DNA of 15,360 bases, taken from contig CAZBDT010000052.1 in NCBI GenBank assembly GCA_964490745.1, positions 1-15,360 of the forward strand. Reading direction: 5' to 3'. Position 1 is the first letter of the stretch. Every line of letters begins with the position of its first letter. The stretch comes from Litorimonas sp964490745 (GTDB lineage: Bacteria; Pseudomonadota; Alphaproteobacteria; Caulobacterales; Maricaulaceae). Under the pieces are notes generated by a model. It did not search any database and had not been told where the DNA came from. It saw only the letters and a list, made by a program, of their open reading frames with translations. Made by a program: the position numbers and the translations under genes. Shown here piece by piece: positions 14,460 to 15,360 of this stretch.

Positions 14460-15360
14460 GTGCAAAATGATATTTTGAAGAACTTTACGCTGACTTGGGC
14501 GGGTGAGTGCTCGGCTTGGGAGTGTGATGAACTGGGGCATATGAATATGCGCCATTATGTTCACAAAGTGGACGAAGCACGGCGGGGTTTGATAATCCGT
14601 TTGGGACTCCCAAGAGCGTTTCATTCCGGAACGGCCAGTACGGTCAGATGTCGTGATTTGCATATTAAATATCAGGGTGAGGCGCGTCCGGGAAATCCGC
14701 TGCGGATTGATAGCGCCATTATTGATCTCATGGAATCCACGGCACGGCTTTGCCATATTATGACCCATCGAGACGGCCGGATTGCTGCCACTATTGTTGA
14801 AACTGTCGAGCATGTTTACCTGCCGGACGACAAGATTTTTCCTTGGCCCAAACGTGTGCGCGAAGCCGCGCAGGCATACGCAGCGGAGCTTCCGGTGCCT
14901 GCCAAAGCCCGCAATGTTGATGGGACGGCTCTCTTCACGGGGATGAGCCTGTCTGAGCTCGAAATTGCAGGCGCCAAAGTAATTGGGGCGGGCGTGTTTA
15001 GCGTCTCTGAACTTGACCTCACCAATCGTGTCACAATGGGCAGTTTCTTTGGCCGGACGACATCTACAATTGCTTGGTTTCGGGAAGGTTGGCCTGAATT
15101 TGAAGACCCAGCCTATCAAGCCAGCGGGATGAGCGCAGCATTATTAGAAATGCGAGCCGTCATCCACCGCTATCCGGGGCGCGGCGACGCTTATGCATAT
15201 CTACCCGCGATGACGAGCGCGAATAGCTATACGCGCCAATTCGTCCATAATCTTGTTGACCCGATCAGCGGTGAGAGCTGGGTCTCCATGCAAGCCAGCG
15301 GATGCAAGTTTGATCTCAATACGCGCAAGCTGGTGAAAGCGACTGATGCGGATTTAGAGC
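14460..15360 (+). CDS. Double-hotdog thioesterase-like protein (partial, C-terminus outside window)
   Basis: An open frame of 300 codons running off the window end, in the acyl-CoA thioesterase (hotdog) superfamily. The first hotdog domain opens FTLTWAGECSAWECDELGHMNMRHYVHKVDEA. Its D-x3-H-x-N-x3-Y pattern (Asp23, His27, Asn29, Tyr33) is the usual active-site layout of 4-hydroxybenzoyl-CoA-type thioesterases, followed by IKYQGEARPGNPLRI and TIVETVEHVYLP. After a linker with MSLSELEIAGAKVIGAGVFS, a second hotdog-like stretch begins near residue 220 (SAALLEMRAVIHRYPGRGD) and has SANSYTRQFVHNLVDPISGE. The start is GTG 14460 with AGGAA upstream; an in-frame TAG just before it excludes longer forms. 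It follows the Zur-like gene by 44 bases and may be co-transcribed. The substrate is unknown. Confidence 0.83.
   Translation, partial: MQNDILKNFTLTWAGECSAWECDELGHMNMRHYVHKVDEARRGLIIRLGLPRAFHSGTASTVRCRDLHIKYQGEARPGNPLRIDSAIIDLMESTARLCHIMTHRDGRIAATIVETVEHVYLPDDKIFPWPKRVREAAQAYAAELPVPAKARNVDGTALFTGMSLSELEIAGAKVIGAGVFSVSELDLTNRVTMGSFFGRTTSTIAWFREGWPEFEDPAYQASGMSAALLEMRAVIHRYPGRGDAYAYLPAMTSANSYTRQFVHNLVDPISGESWVSMQASGCKFDLNTRKLVKATDADLE

Noticed and set aside
14419..14478. A 19-codon ATG frame just after the Zur-like gene
   Set aside because: No Shine-Dalgarno and no recognisable product; the GTG frame at 14460 explains the region better.
14412..15119. A 235-codon minus-strand frame
   Set aside because: It is antisense to the thioesterase-like frame, which has clear hotdog motifs and a ribosome-binding site.
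1..15360. Search by eye for CRISPR repeats, insertion sequences, integrases, tRNAs or phage genes
   Set aside because: None seen; gene content and base composition look uniform and chromosomal.

Overview
The window looks like an ordinary chromosomal segment of an alphaproteobacterium. GC content is moderate (about half, by eye). The gene families fit that class: a fused cysNC, a SapC-family protein, a Fur-family regulator with His-rich insertions, a short alphaproteobacterial-type helix-turn-helix domain, and what looks like an alphaproteobacterial 6S RNA. A lineage near Hyphomonadaceae/Robiginitomaculaceae is a guess from gene content, not something the sequence proves. I see no mobile element, CRISPR array, tRNA or rRNA.

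Region 1 (1-1600) is a leftward phosphate-acquisition unit: an OprP/OprO-type porin gene, then the start of a pstS-like lipoprotein gene cut by the window edge. A well-formed Pho box lies 107 bases upstream of the porin start, so PhoB control is likely.

Region 2 (1600-5743) is a rightward sulfate-activation unit. It has a 24-codon small ORF with a strong Shine-Dalgarno, cysD, a cysNC fusion overlapping it by one base, and a DHH-family phosphoesterase 15 bases further on. Together they make APS and PAPS; the DHH protein could plausibly remove the by-product PAP. CysD carries an extra N-terminal helix-turn-helix of about 60 residues, a perfect dyad abuts its start codon, and a well-placed internal start would give a CysD without the extra domain. 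This is the most unusual part of the window.

Region 3 (5795-9552) holds a metallophosphoesterase and an SMC/Rad50-like ATPase, translationally coupled by an ATGA overlap. They form an SbcD/SbcC (Mre11/Rad50)-type pair that has no zinc-hook cysteines.

Region 4 (9553-11007) has purU (formyl-THF deformylase), preceded by three tandem inverted repeats. It is followed by a 476-base gap holding a probable 6S RNA gene, a hairpin and a rho-independent terminator.

Region 5 (11008-13796) has two leftward genes: a DUF885-type secreted metallopeptidase-like lipoprotein and a SapC-family protein with its own terminator. Region 6 (13927 to the end) has a rightward Zur-like regulator and a double-hotdog thioesterase-like gene cut by the window edge.
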